Shown here: positions 1-7,413 of the stretch, piece after piece
Layout of the letters: each line of letters begins with the position of its first letter
Position numbering within the stretch: the stretch's first letter is position 1
Assembly (NCBI GenBank): GCA_937880845.1
Contig: CALFLL010000052.1
Coordinates: forward strand, 1 to 31,362
Source of the DNA: an uncultured Drancourtella sp.
Lineage (GTDB): Bacteria > Bacillota > Clostridia > Lachnospirales > Lachnospiraceae
Reading direction: 5' to 3'
Length of the DNA stretch: 31,362 nucleotides
Translations under genes and position numbers: made by a program
The notes under the pieces: model-generated
Databases searched by the model: none
What the model saw: the letters and a program-made list of their open reading frames with translations, nothing else
What the model was told of the DNA's origin: nothing

Positions 1-50
1 ACAGAGGCTTATAGCCTCAGTGAAAACTACCCGTTAGACGGGTAGTCATT
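1..50. mobile_element. Paired hairpins, possible IS200/IS605-type right end
   Basis: Two perfect short hairpins lie back to back. The first has arms GAGGCT/AGCCTC at 4-18 with a 3-nt loop. The second has arms CTACCCGT/ACGGGTAG at 27-45 with a TAG loop. Subterminal imperfect palindromes next to a tnpB gene are typical of IS200/IS605 elements, and this arrangement resembles such ends in gut Firmicutes. No transposase lies in the window, so the assignment depends on what is to the left. The second hairpin, followed by a short T-rich stretch, could instead be a terminator for an upstream gene. Confidence 0.35.
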
Positions 51-54
51 ATTT

Positions 55-83
55 TTGACCATACAACGATTTTTTGATATACT
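55..83 (+). promoter_or_regulatory. Sigma-A type promoter for the first LysR gene
   Basis: TTGACC at 55-60, a 17-bp spacer and TATACT at 78-83 form a near-consensus promoter. The LysR start codon is at 110, so the leader is only about 20 nt. The -35 box starts 9 bp after the hairpin at 27-45. Confidence 0.75.
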
Positions 84-109
84 ATATCAATCGGGAGGTC
101 TGGTTGGCT

Positions 110-976
110 ATGGAATTACGTGTATTAAAATACTTCTTAATTGTTGCGCGCGAGGAAAATATAACAAAAGCGGCAAATCTGTTGCATTTGACTCAGCCAA
201 CTTTGTCACGGCAGCTGATGCAACTGGAGGACGAGCTGGGAATCAAACTGTTTCAAAGAAGTAAGCACAGCATAATACTTACGGAAGATGGTCTGCGGCT
301 GAAACGACGGGCGCAGGAACTTGTTGCATTGGCTGAGAAAACAAAAGCGGAATTTTCTCACAAGGCAGAGGAACTGTCTGGAGAAATTGCAATAGGATGT
401 GGCGAAACACAAAATATGTCTTTTCTATCAAATAAGATATATCATTTTCGTAAACAGCATCCACTGGTCAGCTTTCAAATATACAGTGCCACAGCAGACG
501 ATGTAAAGGAGCGTATTGAACAGGGGCTTCTTGATATTGGGCTTCTTACAGAACCAGTGGATATTTCCAGATATGATTTTTTGCGCATGAAGAAGAAGGA
601 GCGATGGGGCGTCCTTGTATCTAAAGATTCGCCGCTTTTTGAAAAGGAAACAGCTTTGATTCATGATCTAATCGGAATTCCTCTTTTGCTTCCGGGACGG
701 TTAAGTGTTCAGCACGAACTTTCCTCTTGGTTTGGGGAAAATTTTGAGCAGATAGAAGTGGTGGCAACGTATAATTTAATCACGAATGCAGCGAATATGG
801 TTCGTTATCATGTAGGGACAGCCCTTTGTTTTGACTTGGATTTTCGGTATGACGATCTAAAGTTTCTGCCCCTATCTCCTTCCTTTGAAACAGGTGCTGT
901 TTTGGTGTGGAAGAAGAATCAGATATTTTCTCCCGCTGTTCACGCGTTTCTTGATTTTTTAAGAAATGCAGAATAG
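110..976 (+). CDS. LysR-family transcriptional regulator (module A)
   Basis: A 288-residue protein of normal LysR length. The N-terminal winged helix-turn-helix (about residues 1-60) has the typical signature in which AA..L...QPTLSRQ is followed by LE.ELG..LF.R. The rest is a LysR substrate-binding domain (about 90-285) expected to sense a small-molecule inducer. The start is ATG 110, preceded by GGGAGG at 93-98; a longer frame opening upstream lacks a ribosome binding site and would add non-LysR sequence. Unusually for LysR, it points in the same direction as the redox genes it probably controls. A closely similar LysR at 9081-9962 heads module B in the opposite orientation. The inducer is unknown. 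Confidence 0.93.
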   Translation: MELRVLKYFLIVAREENITKAANLLHLTQPTLSRQLMQLEDELGIKLFQRSKHSIILTEDGLRLKRRAQELVALAEKTKAEFSHKAEELSGEIAIGCGETQNMSFLSNKIYHFRKQHPLVSFQIYSATADDVKERIEQGLLDIGLLTEPVDISRYDFLRMKKKERWGVLVSKDSPLFEKETALIHDLIGIPLLLPGRLSVQHELSSWFGENFEQIEVVATYNLITNAANMVRYHVGTALCFDLDFRYDDLKFLPLSPSFETGAVLVWKKNQIFSPAVHAFLDFLRNAE

Positions 977-1026
977 ACATTTCTTGTCCTTTAATATAGG
1001 CATTAGACATAGATTAAAGCGAAGGA

Positions 1027-1064
1027 TAAAATAGTAGGTGTAAGAAAACACCTGCTATTTTTTT
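1027..1064 (+). terminator. Intrinsic terminator or attenuator between LysR and MerR genes
   Basis: A stem of about 13 bp (left arm about 1028-1041, right arm about 1050-1062, one G-U pair) ends in a run of T residues to 1064. It is a convincing Rho-independent terminator only 28 bp before the next gene, and I see no good promoter between the hairpin and that gene. Confidence 0.75.
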
Positions 1065-1091
1065 ATAAGCAGATAGAAAAGGAGTATCATA

Positions 1092-1442
1092 ATGACCATT
1101 GATGAGGCAAGTAAGCAGTATCAGATTCCAATGGAAATTTTGAGAGAATATGAAAGCTGGGGGCTTTGTGGTGCAGTCAAGAAAGTAATGGGAACTTGGC
1201 AGTATGATGATTCTGACTTGGAAAAACTCAGCCTGATTATGACACTGCATGATATTGGATTTAATACAGAAGAAATTGAAACTTACATGAGACTTTTGCT
1301 GGAACAGCAGGGTACAGATAAAGAACGGCTCCAAATGTTAGAGACGAAGCGGACAGAAGCACTGGATGAAATTCATTTTCGGGAGAAGCAACTGGATCGC
1401 CTGGATTATCTAAGATATAAAATTCGCAGTCATCAAGGCTAA
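1092..1442 (+). CDS. MerR-family transcriptional regulator
   Basis: A 116-residue protein with a MerR-type N-terminal helix-turn-helix (residues 1-70: I.EAS..Y.IP...LR.YE.WGL, then a W.Y.D.DL..L..I wing) and a C-terminal antiparallel coiled coil (about 75-112). It lacks the cysteine cluster of metal-sensing MerR proteins and a larger ligand domain, so its signal is unclear. An AAAGGAG site lies just before ATG 1092. It follows a terminator-like hairpin and precedes the flavin reductase by 15 bp. A relative lacking the DNA-binding half is found in module B at 10103-10315. Confidence 0.85.
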   Translation: MTIDEASKQYQIPMEILREYESWGLCGAVKKVMGTWQYDDSDLEKLSLIMTLHDIGFNTEEIETYMRLLLEQQGTDKERLQMLETKRTEALDEIHFREKQLDRLDYLRYKIRSHQG

Positions 1443-1457
1443 AAGGAGGAAACATAT

Positions 1458-2009
1458 ATGAAAAAAAATATTGGCTCTGCATTAACGCTTTACCCGACAC
1501 CAGTCGTTGTGGTAGGAACCATGATGGGGCGGAAACCAAATTGGATGCTGGTTGCACATATTGGGCTTATCGGGCATGACAGAATTCTGCTCAGTTGTGC
1601 AAAACAGCACTACACAAACCAAGGAATTCGGGAAAACGGAACGCTTTCTGTTAATCTTGTAAATGAAGCTATTTTGCCACAAGCGGATTATGTTGGTAGC
1701 GTAAGCGGAAAAGATACGGATAAGTCAGAGGTATTCCCTTATCGAATCAGTGAAGCGGGAGTGCCTCTGATTGAAAATTCACCTCTTGTTTTAGAGTGCA
1801 GCTTGGTGGATACCTATGATACGGAAGGCTTTGACAATTTCATTTTGAAAATTCTTAATACCTATGCTGAAGAAACAATTTTGAACAAGCACGGGAAGGT
1901 GGATTATCAGAAATTAAATCCAGTGTTGTTTGATATGCCAAACTATGAGTATCTTCGCACAGGAACGGTAATTGGCTCATGCTTGAAGATTGATAAGGAG
2001 GTACAGTAA
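1458..2009 (+). CDS. Flavin reductase-like FMN-binding protein
   Basis: A 183-residue protein of the flavin reductase-like, FMN-binding split-barrel family, with the family's PTPVVVVGT opening, the N-terminal half running into L.SCAK..YT, and the GTLSVNLVNE segment. Family members reduce free flavins with NAD(P)H or carry FMN as a redox enzyme. It is preceded by AAAGGAGG and its stop overlaps the start of the following AKR (TAATG at 2007-2011), so the two are translationally coupled. It is predicted cytosolic, and in this operon it could feed electrons to the flavodoxins or other acceptors. That role is inferred from context. Confidence 0.85.
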   Translation: MKKNIGSALTLYPTPVVVVGTMMGRKPNWMLVAHIGLIGHDRILLSCAKQHYTNQGIRENGTLSVNLVNEAILPQADYVGSVSGKDTDKSEVFPYRISEAGVPLIENSPLVLECSLVDTYDTEGFDNFILKILNTYAEETILNKHGKVDYQKLNPVLFDMPNYEYLRTGTVIGSCLKIDKEVQ

Positions 2010-2863
2010 TGTCAGAGACTATTTGTTTAAATAATGGAGTATTTATGCCAGTGTTTGGGCTGGGTGTTTTTCAAGTCACAGATAAGATGCAGTGTGAAAA
2101 AACGGTATTAGATGCACTTAAAATTGGATACCGAATGATTGATACCGCAGCTTGCTATGGAAACGAACAGGCTGTTGGAACAGCTATCAAAAAAAGTGGT
2201 ATTCCAAGAGAAGAAGTTTTTATTTCTTCAAAAGTGTGGATTCAGGACGCAGGGTACGAAAAAACAAAAGCATCTTTTGAAAAGACGCTTTCCAATCTTG
2301 GCACGGATTATCTGGACTTGTATCTGATTCATATGCCATTTGGCGATTATCATGGGAGCTGGCGGGCAATGGAAGAACTTTATGAAGCAGGAAAAATCCG
2401 GGCCATCGGGGTGTGCAATTTCATGGAGGATCGGCTGGTAGATTTAATTTTGAGTCATCGAATTATTCCGGCTGTTAATCAGGTTGAGCTACATCCTTTC
2501 TGTCAGCAAAAGAATCTGCTTCGTATTATGGAAAAATACACAATAAAAGCAATGGCATGGGCGCCTTTTGCAGAGGGGCAAAACGGAATCTTTTCAAATA
2601 AGCAACTTTCTCGAATTGGAAGTCAGTATGAAATGACTCCAGCACAGGTAATTTTATGTTGGCTCCGGCAGAATAATATTATCGCAATTCCCAAGTCAAT
2701 CCACAAGGAACGATTGGAAGAAAATTATAGGTCCGCAAACTTCCTGCTGAACAGAAGGGACTTGGAAGCAATCAATAGTATGGATATGAAGAAACCTTTG
2801 ATTTTGGAGCTTCAAAGTGTAGACGAAGTATATCGTTTACATGGAATAAAATTTGAACAGTAA
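2009..2863 (+). CDS. Aldo/keto reductase (module A, first)
   Basis: A 284-residue single-domain AKR barrel. The catalytic tetrad is visible as D45, Y50, K75 and H108, in the contexts RMIDTA, ACYGNE, ISSKVW and YLIHMP. The C-terminal IPKSIH....EEN element is the usual NADPH 2'-phosphate-binding segment. Family enzymes reduce carbonyls to alcohols with NADPH. The start overlaps the flavin reductase stop by one base. Its closest relative in the window appears to be the AKR at 11311-12111, which holds a comparable place in module B. The substrate cannot be read from the sequence. Confidence 0.93.
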   Translation: MSETICLNNGVFMPVFGLGVFQVTDKMQCEKTVLDALKIGYRMIDTAACYGNEQAVGTAIKKSGIPREEVFISSKVWIQDAGYEKTKASFEKTLSNLGTDYLDLYLIHMPFGDYHGSWRAMEELYEAGKIRAIGVCNFMEDRLVDLILSHRIIPAVNQVELHPFCQQKNLLRIMEKYTIKAMAWAPFAEGQNGIFSNKQLSRIGSQYEMTPAQVILCWLRQNNIIAIPKSIHKERLEENYRSANFLLNRRDLEAINSMDMKKPLILELQSVDEVYRLHGIKFEQ

Positions 2864-2875
2864 AGGAGATTTAGA

Positions 2876-3538
2876 ATGATGAAAAAGTTATCCGCAGTAT
2901 TGATGGCGGGGTTCATGGTATTTTCACTGGCAGCCTGCGGTGCAAATTCTTCTGTACCGGAATCCGAAATTTCTACGATTACTGAGGAATCTGCAAACAG
3001 CAGTACAGAAGTATCTGAACCTGCTTCTTCACCAGAAGCAAATTCTGAACAGCAAAGCACAGAAACCAATTCGCTGGTTGTCTATTTTTCATGGTCCGGT
3101 AATACTGAATCGGTAGCACAGGAAATTCAGGCGCAGACCGGAGCGGATATTTTTGAAATTATTCCCGTTGAGCCATACAGTGATGACTATAACACTGTGG
3201 TAGATCAGGCGCAGGTAGAACAAGATGAACAGGTTCATCCGAAAATCAACGGCACGATTGAAAATATGGATCAGTATGACACCATCTATGTAGGATACCC
3301 GAACTGGTGGGGCGATATGCCGATGATTTTATACACTTTCTTCGATACTTATGATTTGTCGGGAAAAACAATTCTTCCATTCTGCACCAGTGGAGGAAGT
3401 GGTTTGTCCAATACGGTTTCCGAGATTGCCTCTCTGGAACCAGAAGCAACCGTGTTGGATGGGTTACACATTGGGGACTCAAGCCTTGATAACATTCCTG
3501 AAGATGTAGAAACCTGGTTGGCAGACAGCGGAATGTAA
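2876..3538 (+). CDS. Flavodoxin-domain lipoprotein (module A)
   Basis: A 220-residue protein with a lipoprotein signal peptide (MMKK, hydrophobic core, lipobox SLAAC with the lipidated Cys at 21), a Ser/Glu/Thr-rich linker (about 22-65) and a flavodoxin domain (66-220). The FMN phosphate loop reads SWSGNT at 72-77, followed later by the flavin-contacting GYPNWWGDMP segment. Flavodoxins carry electrons on FMN and are usually cytosolic; here the signal predicts anchoring to the outer face of the membrane. GGAG lies upstream of ATG 2876, and ATG 2879 is an equally possible start. Two further lipoprotein flavodoxins occur at 7414-8595 and 14328-15035. Confidence 0.9.
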   Translation: MMKKLSAVLMAGFMVFSLAACGANSSVPESEISTITEESANSSTEVSEPASSPEANSEQQSTETNSLVVYFSWSGNTESVAQEIQAQTGADIFEIIPVEPYSDDYNTVVDQAQVEQDEQVHPKINGTIENMDQYDTIYVGYPNWWGDMPMILYTFFDTYDLSGKTILPFCTSGGSGLSNTVSEIASLEPEATVLDGLHIGDSSLDNIPEDVETWLADSGM

Positions 3539-3613
3539 ATGTGATGTGTGCAGTCGGAGAAAAATATCAAGCTTCTGTAACTGTATGATATTTGTGGAGG
3601 AGGATATTAAGAA

Positions 3614-4618
3614 ATGCAATATACGAAATTAGGAACAACAGATATTGAGGTTTCCAAACTATGTGTTGGCTGTATGAGCTTTGGCAAGGCAGGAACCATG
3701 CATGACTGGACACTGGATGAACAGCAGAGCGAATCCGTGATTAAACATGCACTGGATCTTGGCATCAATTTTTTTGACACAGCCAATGGCTATTCTGCTG
3801 GAACCAGTGAGGAATATCTGGGGCGGGCACTGAAACACAATATTGCCAGAGACAAGGTGGTCATTGCCTCCAAGGTGTACTTCAACGAGGGTCGCCTGTC
3901 ACGAACGGCGATTCTGCGTGAAATCGACGGGAGTCTGAAACGTCTGGGAACTGATTATCTGGACTTATACATCATCCACCGATTTGACTATGATACTCCC
4001 ATTGAGGAAACGATGGAGGCGCTGCACGATCTGGTCAAAGCCGGAAAGGTACGCGCTTTGGGAGCCTCGGCCATGTACGGATACCAATTCTACAATATGC
4101 AGATGGCGGCAAGGGAGCATGGCTGGACACCGTTTTCCGCCATGGAGAATCACTACAATCTGATTTACCGTGAAGATGAGCGGGAGCTGATCCCCATTTG
4201 CAGACAGATGAAAGTCTCTTTGATGCCGTATAGTCCGCTGGCGGCAGGACATCTGGCAAGACCGCAGTGGACATCTAATTCTCTCAGAGGAAAAACCGAC
4301 CGGGTCGCTGCGGGAAAATATGACCGTATGGAACAGCAGGATCTCCTGATTGTCAAACGGGTACAGGAGCTTTCTGAAAAGCATAACTGTACTATGTCCC
4401 AGATTTCCCTTGCGTGGCAGTGGGCAAAAGGGGTAACTTCCCCCATTATCGGGGCGACAAAGGCGCACTATCTGGATGACGCAGCAGGCGCTTTGGAAGT
4501 GGACCTCTCTCAGAAAGATATTGCATATCTGGAAGAGTGCTATCTGCCCCATCCAATTGTGGGAGCCATTGACAAAAATCCGGAGCAAGGTGTGATGCTG
4601 CTGGATGAGAAAAAATGA
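3614..4618 (+). CDS. Aldo/keto reductase (module A, second)
   Basis: A 334-residue AKR of the longer bacterial YajO/Tas-like type. It opens with YTKLGTTDIEVSKLCVGCM and has a tetrad of D55, Y60, K87 and H122. The C-terminal ASPIIGATK-like segment (here VTSPIIGATKAHYLDDA) is the nucleotide-binding loop typical of this branch. It is predicted cytosolic and NADPH-dependent. GGAGGAGG lies just upstream of ATG 3614, after a 75-bp gap that holds a weak hairpin with an 8-bp stem. It is followed almost at once by the tautomerase gene. The substrate is unknown. Confidence 0.93.
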   Translation: MQYTKLGTTDIEVSKLCVGCMSFGKAGTMHDWTLDEQQSESVIKHALDLGINFFDTANGYSAGTSEEYLGRALKHNIARDKVVIASKVYFNEGRLSRTAILREIDGSLKRLGTDYLDLYIIHRFDYDTPIEETMEALHDLVKAGKVRALGASAMYGYQFYNMQMAAREHGWTPFSAMENHYNLIYREDERELIPICRQMKVSLMPYSPLAAGHLARPQWTSNSLRGKTDRVAAGKYDRMEQQDLLIVKRVQELSEKHNCTMSQISLAWQWAKGVTSPIIGATKAHYLDDAAGALEVDLSQKDIAYLEECYLPHPIVGAIDKNPEQGVMLLDEKK

Positions 4619-4641
4619 AACAAACGAAGGAGGAATCTATA

Positions 4642-4848
4642 ATGCCTCATGTAGATATTACAATGATTCCTGGAAGGGATCAGCAGGCAAAACTTGAAAT
4701 TGCGAAGAAAGTTCAGAAATTCTTAGCAGAAGAATTGAAGATAGATGAAAACTTTGTATCCGTATCTATTGAAGATGTTCCGAAAGAAAAATGGCAGGAG
4801 CACATGAATGGAATGAGAGACAAAGTAATGTATGTGAAACAGGATTAG
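4642..4848 (+). CDS. 4-oxalocrotonate tautomerase family protein
   Basis: A 68-residue protein, the usual length of this family. The mature protein would begin with Pro right after Met (MPHVDITMIPGR), and this N-terminal proline is the catalytic base of 4-oxalocrotonate tautomerases. The start is ATG 4642, chosen because GAAGGAGG lies at 4626-4633 and because it places Pro at position 2; a longer reading from 4615 would bury the proline. These enzymes move a proton in keto-enol substrates and often act in aromatic or enone breakdown. Its position between an AKR and a flavodoxin suggests a conjugated carbonyl substrate, by inference only. Confidence 0.88.
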   Translation: MPHVDITMIPGRDQQAKLEIAKKVQKFLAEELKIDENFVSVSIEDVPKEKWQEHMNGMRDKVMYVKQD

Positions 4849-4859
4849 GAGGGATTTCT

Positions 4860-5333
4860 ATGAATAAGACACTGGTTGTTTATTACTCTCATTCGGGAAA
4901 TACCAAAAAACTGGCGGGAAAGATTGCAGAGCTTACCGGTGCTGATTTACTGGAATTAGTTCCGGAACAGGCATATCCTCAGGATTATAATACTGTGGTA
5001 GAACAAGCCAAACGGGAAATCCAGACTGGATTCTATCCCAAATTAAAAAATAAACTGCCGGAATTGGCGCAGTACGATGTGATTCTGGCAGGAACACCTA
5101 ATTGGTGGAGTACGATGGCACCGCCGGTGGGAAGCTTCCTGAAAGACTGCAATCTGACCAGAAAGAAGGTCGCCGTGTTTGCAACGCACGGAGGTGGCGG
5201 TTTCGGACATATCGAGCGTGACTTCAAAACACTGTGTCCAGGCGCGGAGGTAATGAACGGATATGCTGCTTATGGTAGTTCTTTCCGGGAATCAGATGTA
5301 AAAAGCTGGCTGATAAAAGATAAAATTTTATAA
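4860..5333 (+). CDS. Flavodoxin (cytosolic)
   Basis: A 157-residue flavodoxin with no signal peptide. The phosphate loop is SHSGNT at residues 10-15, followed by the AGTPNWWSTMAPP flavin-contact region and an ATHGGGG segment. The start is ATG 4860, with AGGAGGG just upstream and 11 bp after the tautomerase stop. It closely resembles the domain of the lipoprotein at 2876-3538, for example in the shared Y..DYNTVV..A stretch. Module A therefore encodes both an internal and an external version of one electron carrier. Confidence 0.9.
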   Translation: MNKTLVVYYSHSGNTKKLAGKIAELTGADLLELVPEQAYPQDYNTVVEQAKREIQTGFYPKLKNKLPELAQYDVILAGTPNWWSTMAPPVGSFLKDCNLTRKKVAVFATHGGGGFGHIERDFKTLCPGAEVMNGYAAYGSSFRESDVKSWLIKDKIL

Positions 5334-5348
5334 AAGGAGAATTTGAAA

Positions 5349-6101
5349 ATGAACAGAGAACAGATCGCAGAACAAAAGAATGAAGTCTGGTTTGGCGGCC
5401 GCGCCTTTGGTGATTGTACGTCTGATCCGGAATTTCAGGCAATTGCCCGAAATTTTTTGTGTGGAGAAGTTTTGGAAGAATCCATTCTTTCTGACAAACA
5501 AAAGGCGCTTGTGCTGTTGACAGCTCTTACAGCCTGTCAGACCCTTCCATCAATTGCTACTTACACTATGGCAGCTTTGCGAATTGGGGTGACGCCAGAA
5601 GAAATTAAAGAAACTCTTTACCAGTGCGCACCTTATATCGGACTGGAAAAGGTGCGGTGCGCCCTTGCGGAAGTAAACCAAGCATTTCAGCAAGCAGGTG
5701 TTGCAGAGAAGTTGAAGGAACAGGGTATGGTAACAGAAGAAAACCGTTTTGAGAAGGGACTTGCGGTTCAGCAGGAAATTTTCGGGGCGGATAATATTAA
5801 CGCCATGCGTGCCGCCGCCCCTAAAGAATTGAAGGTCATGCAGGATTACCTTTCGGCCTATTGTTTTGGTGATTTTTATACCAGAGGTACGCTGGATTTA
5901 AAAATGCGCGAACTGATTACATTCTGTGCCATCTGCTGTCTTGGCGGCTGCGAACCACAAGCAAAAGCTCATGTAGGGGCGAATCTCAATGTCGGAAATA
6001 CCCGTGAAACACTGATTGCCGTCCTGATGCAATGTCTGCCGCTGATTGGTTTTCCTCGCACTTTAAACGCGATTGCCTGTGTGGATGCGGTGACAAAATG
6101 A
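5349..6101 (+). CDS. Carboxymuconolactone decarboxylase family protein, two domains
   Basis: A 250-residue protein with two carboxymuconolactone decarboxylase-like repeats (about residues 35-115 and 140-245), roughly double the length of single-domain members. The second repeat has the FCAICCLGGCEPQAKAHV stretch, with Cys and His in positions comparable to the AhpD-type active site. The family includes decarboxylases and peroxidase-like enzymes. The start is ATG 5349, 9 nt after AGGAG at 5335-5339; an in-frame TTG at 5343 is too close to that site. Its stop overlaps the next start (ATGA at 6098-6101). Confidence 0.87.
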   Translation: MNREQIAEQKNEVWFGGRAFGDCTSDPEFQAIARNFLCGEVLEESILSDKQKALVLLTALTACQTLPSIATYTMAALRIGVTPEEIKETLYQCAPYIGLEKVRCALAEVNQAFQQAGVAEKLKEQGMVTEENRFEKGLAVQQEIFGADNINAMRAAAPKELKVMQDYLSAYCFGDFYTRGTLDLKMRELITFCAICCLGGCEPQAKAHVGANLNVGNTRETLIAVLMQCLPLIGFPRTLNAIACVDAVTK

Positions 6102-6673
6102 TGCGGGATATTTTTGAAAGAGAACACGCGGGAGAATGGATTTCCACAAGTGATCCAGAGTATGACAAAATTCATACCCTCATACGGGAGGCTCAGCGGA
6201 TTACCGCAGAATTGAATACTGGATACCACGACGAGGAAGAAATCCGTGAAATTTTTTCAAGACTTATCGGTGTAAAGGTTCCGGCTTCATTTCGTATGAA
6301 TCCTCCTTTTCATACGGACTACGGAAAAGGTATTCGGGTTGGGGAAAACGTATTTTTCAATTTTGGGTGTATATTTATGGATCGAGGTGGAATTTCCATC
6401 GGAAATGATGTCCTGATTGGACCGGCGGTTCAGCTGTTGACAATCAACCATCAGGAAAATCCCTTTGAGAGAAGTACCACCCGGTGCAAACCGATTGCTA
6501 TTGGTGATAGGGTATGGATCGGCGGTGGAGCCATTGTGCTTCCTGGTGTAACAATTAGAGATAATGCGATTATATCCGCAGGAGCAGTTGTGACACATGA
6601 TGTACCAGAAAACGCAGTCGTGGCGGGAAATCCGGCAAAAGTAATCAAAATGGTGTCAGAATGTCACAATTAA
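6098..6673 (+). CDS. Maltose/galactoside O-acetyltransferase-like protein (module A)
   Basis: A 191-residue left-handed beta-helix acyltransferase. An N-terminal helical segment (1-60) of the maltose acetyltransferase type is followed by hexapeptide repeats (about 75-190) with the VWIGGGAIVLPGVTI stretch and an AGNPAKVIK ending. H118 in the TINHQE context is the expected catalytic histidine. The family moves acetyl from acetyl-CoA to a hydroxyl group. It is coupled to the preceding gene by ATGA overlap and has no strong ribosome binding site of its own; ATG 6101 is an alternative start. A paralogue occurs at 12128-12700, so acetylation seems a shared step of both modules. Confidence 0.9.
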   Translation: MMRDIFEREHAGEWISTSDPEYDKIHTLIREAQRITAELNTGYHDEEEIREIFSRLIGVKVPASFRMNPPFHTDYGKGIRVGENVFFNFGCIFMDRGGISIGNDVLIGPAVQLLTINHQENPFERSTTRCKPIAIGDRVWIGGGAIVLPGVTIRDNAIISAGAVVTHDVPENAVVAGNPAKVIKMVSECHN

Positions 6674-6720
6674 CGGCGGAAATCAAAGATTTTTATATTC
6701 TGCCACAGAAAGGAGGAAAC

Positions 6721-7407
6721 ATGACAAAGCAATTCAGATGGAAGATTTTTGTAGATGTCTGCATGACTTGTGGAATGCTTGCAGCAATGTCTTACCTTCT
6801 GATTGGAGAAGAAGCACACGAATGGATTGGAACAGCACTGTTGATTTTCTTTGTTGTTCATCATATTTTGAACTTTAAATGGTATCAGAATCTATTTCAA
6901 GGAAGATATTCAATAGTACGGATAGTACAAACCGTCTTGAATTTTTTGCTGCTTGCTACTGTAATAGGACTTGCTGTCAGCAGCGTTATCCTTTCCCGAT
7001 ATGTGTTTGATTTTTTGCCAATCAGAGGACTTTCCTCTTTTGGAAGAATCCTTCATATGGTTTCAGCTTATTGGGGATTTGTACTGATGTCCGCTCATTT
7101 AGGGCTGCATTGGGGAATGGTTCTGGGGATGCTGAAGAAAGTAAGCGGGGAAAAGCACAAAAATCGTTTTTTGATATGGGGTTTCCGCCTGCTTGGTTTT
7201 ATTATTGCTGCTTATGGACTGACAGCCTTTTTGCGATATGACCTGCTGTCCTACATGTTTTTGAGAAAGCAGTTTGTATTCTTTGACGTAAATCAGCCGT
7301 TATTCTTATTTCTGCTTGATTATGTGGCAATCATGGGAGCCTTTATTTGGTTGTTTTACACAATCAAACAGATACTTATAAAAATAAGCCTAAAAAGAAA
7401 GAGGTGA
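6721..7407 (+). CDS. DUF4405 membrane protein, predicted di-heme cytochrome b
   Basis: A 228-residue integral membrane protein with about five or six hydrophobic segments. It matches DUF4405-type proteins by pattern, including the AHEWIG and VVHHILNF region. H33 and H47 lie 13 residues apart on one predicted helix (with H48 adjacent), and H112 and H126 have the same spacing on another. Paired H-x13-H helices are how cytochrome b561 and ferric-reductase type proteins hold two hemes across a membrane. The start is ATG 6721 after AAAGGAGG. Its stop lies 6 bp before the next start, so it is probably cotranslated with the following surface flavodoxin. Heme binding is inferred. Confidence 0.8.
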   Translation: MTKQFRWKIFVDVCMTCGMLAAMSYLLIGEEAHEWIGTALLIFFVVHHILNFKWYQNLFQGRYSIVRIVQTVLNFLLLATVIGLAVSSVILSRYVFDFLPIRGLSSFGRILHMVSAYWGFVLMSAHLGLHWGMVLGMLKKVSGEKHKNRFLIWGFRLLGFIIAAYGLTAFLRYDLLSYMFLRKQFVFFDVNQPLFLFLLDYVAIMGAFIWLFYTIKQILIKISLKRKR

Positions 7408-7413
7408 ATGGAT

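Noticed and set aside
3965..4588. 207-residue minus-strand frame within the second AKR gene
   Set aside because: It lies antisense to a clearly functional AKR and shows no recognisable family or ribosome binding site.
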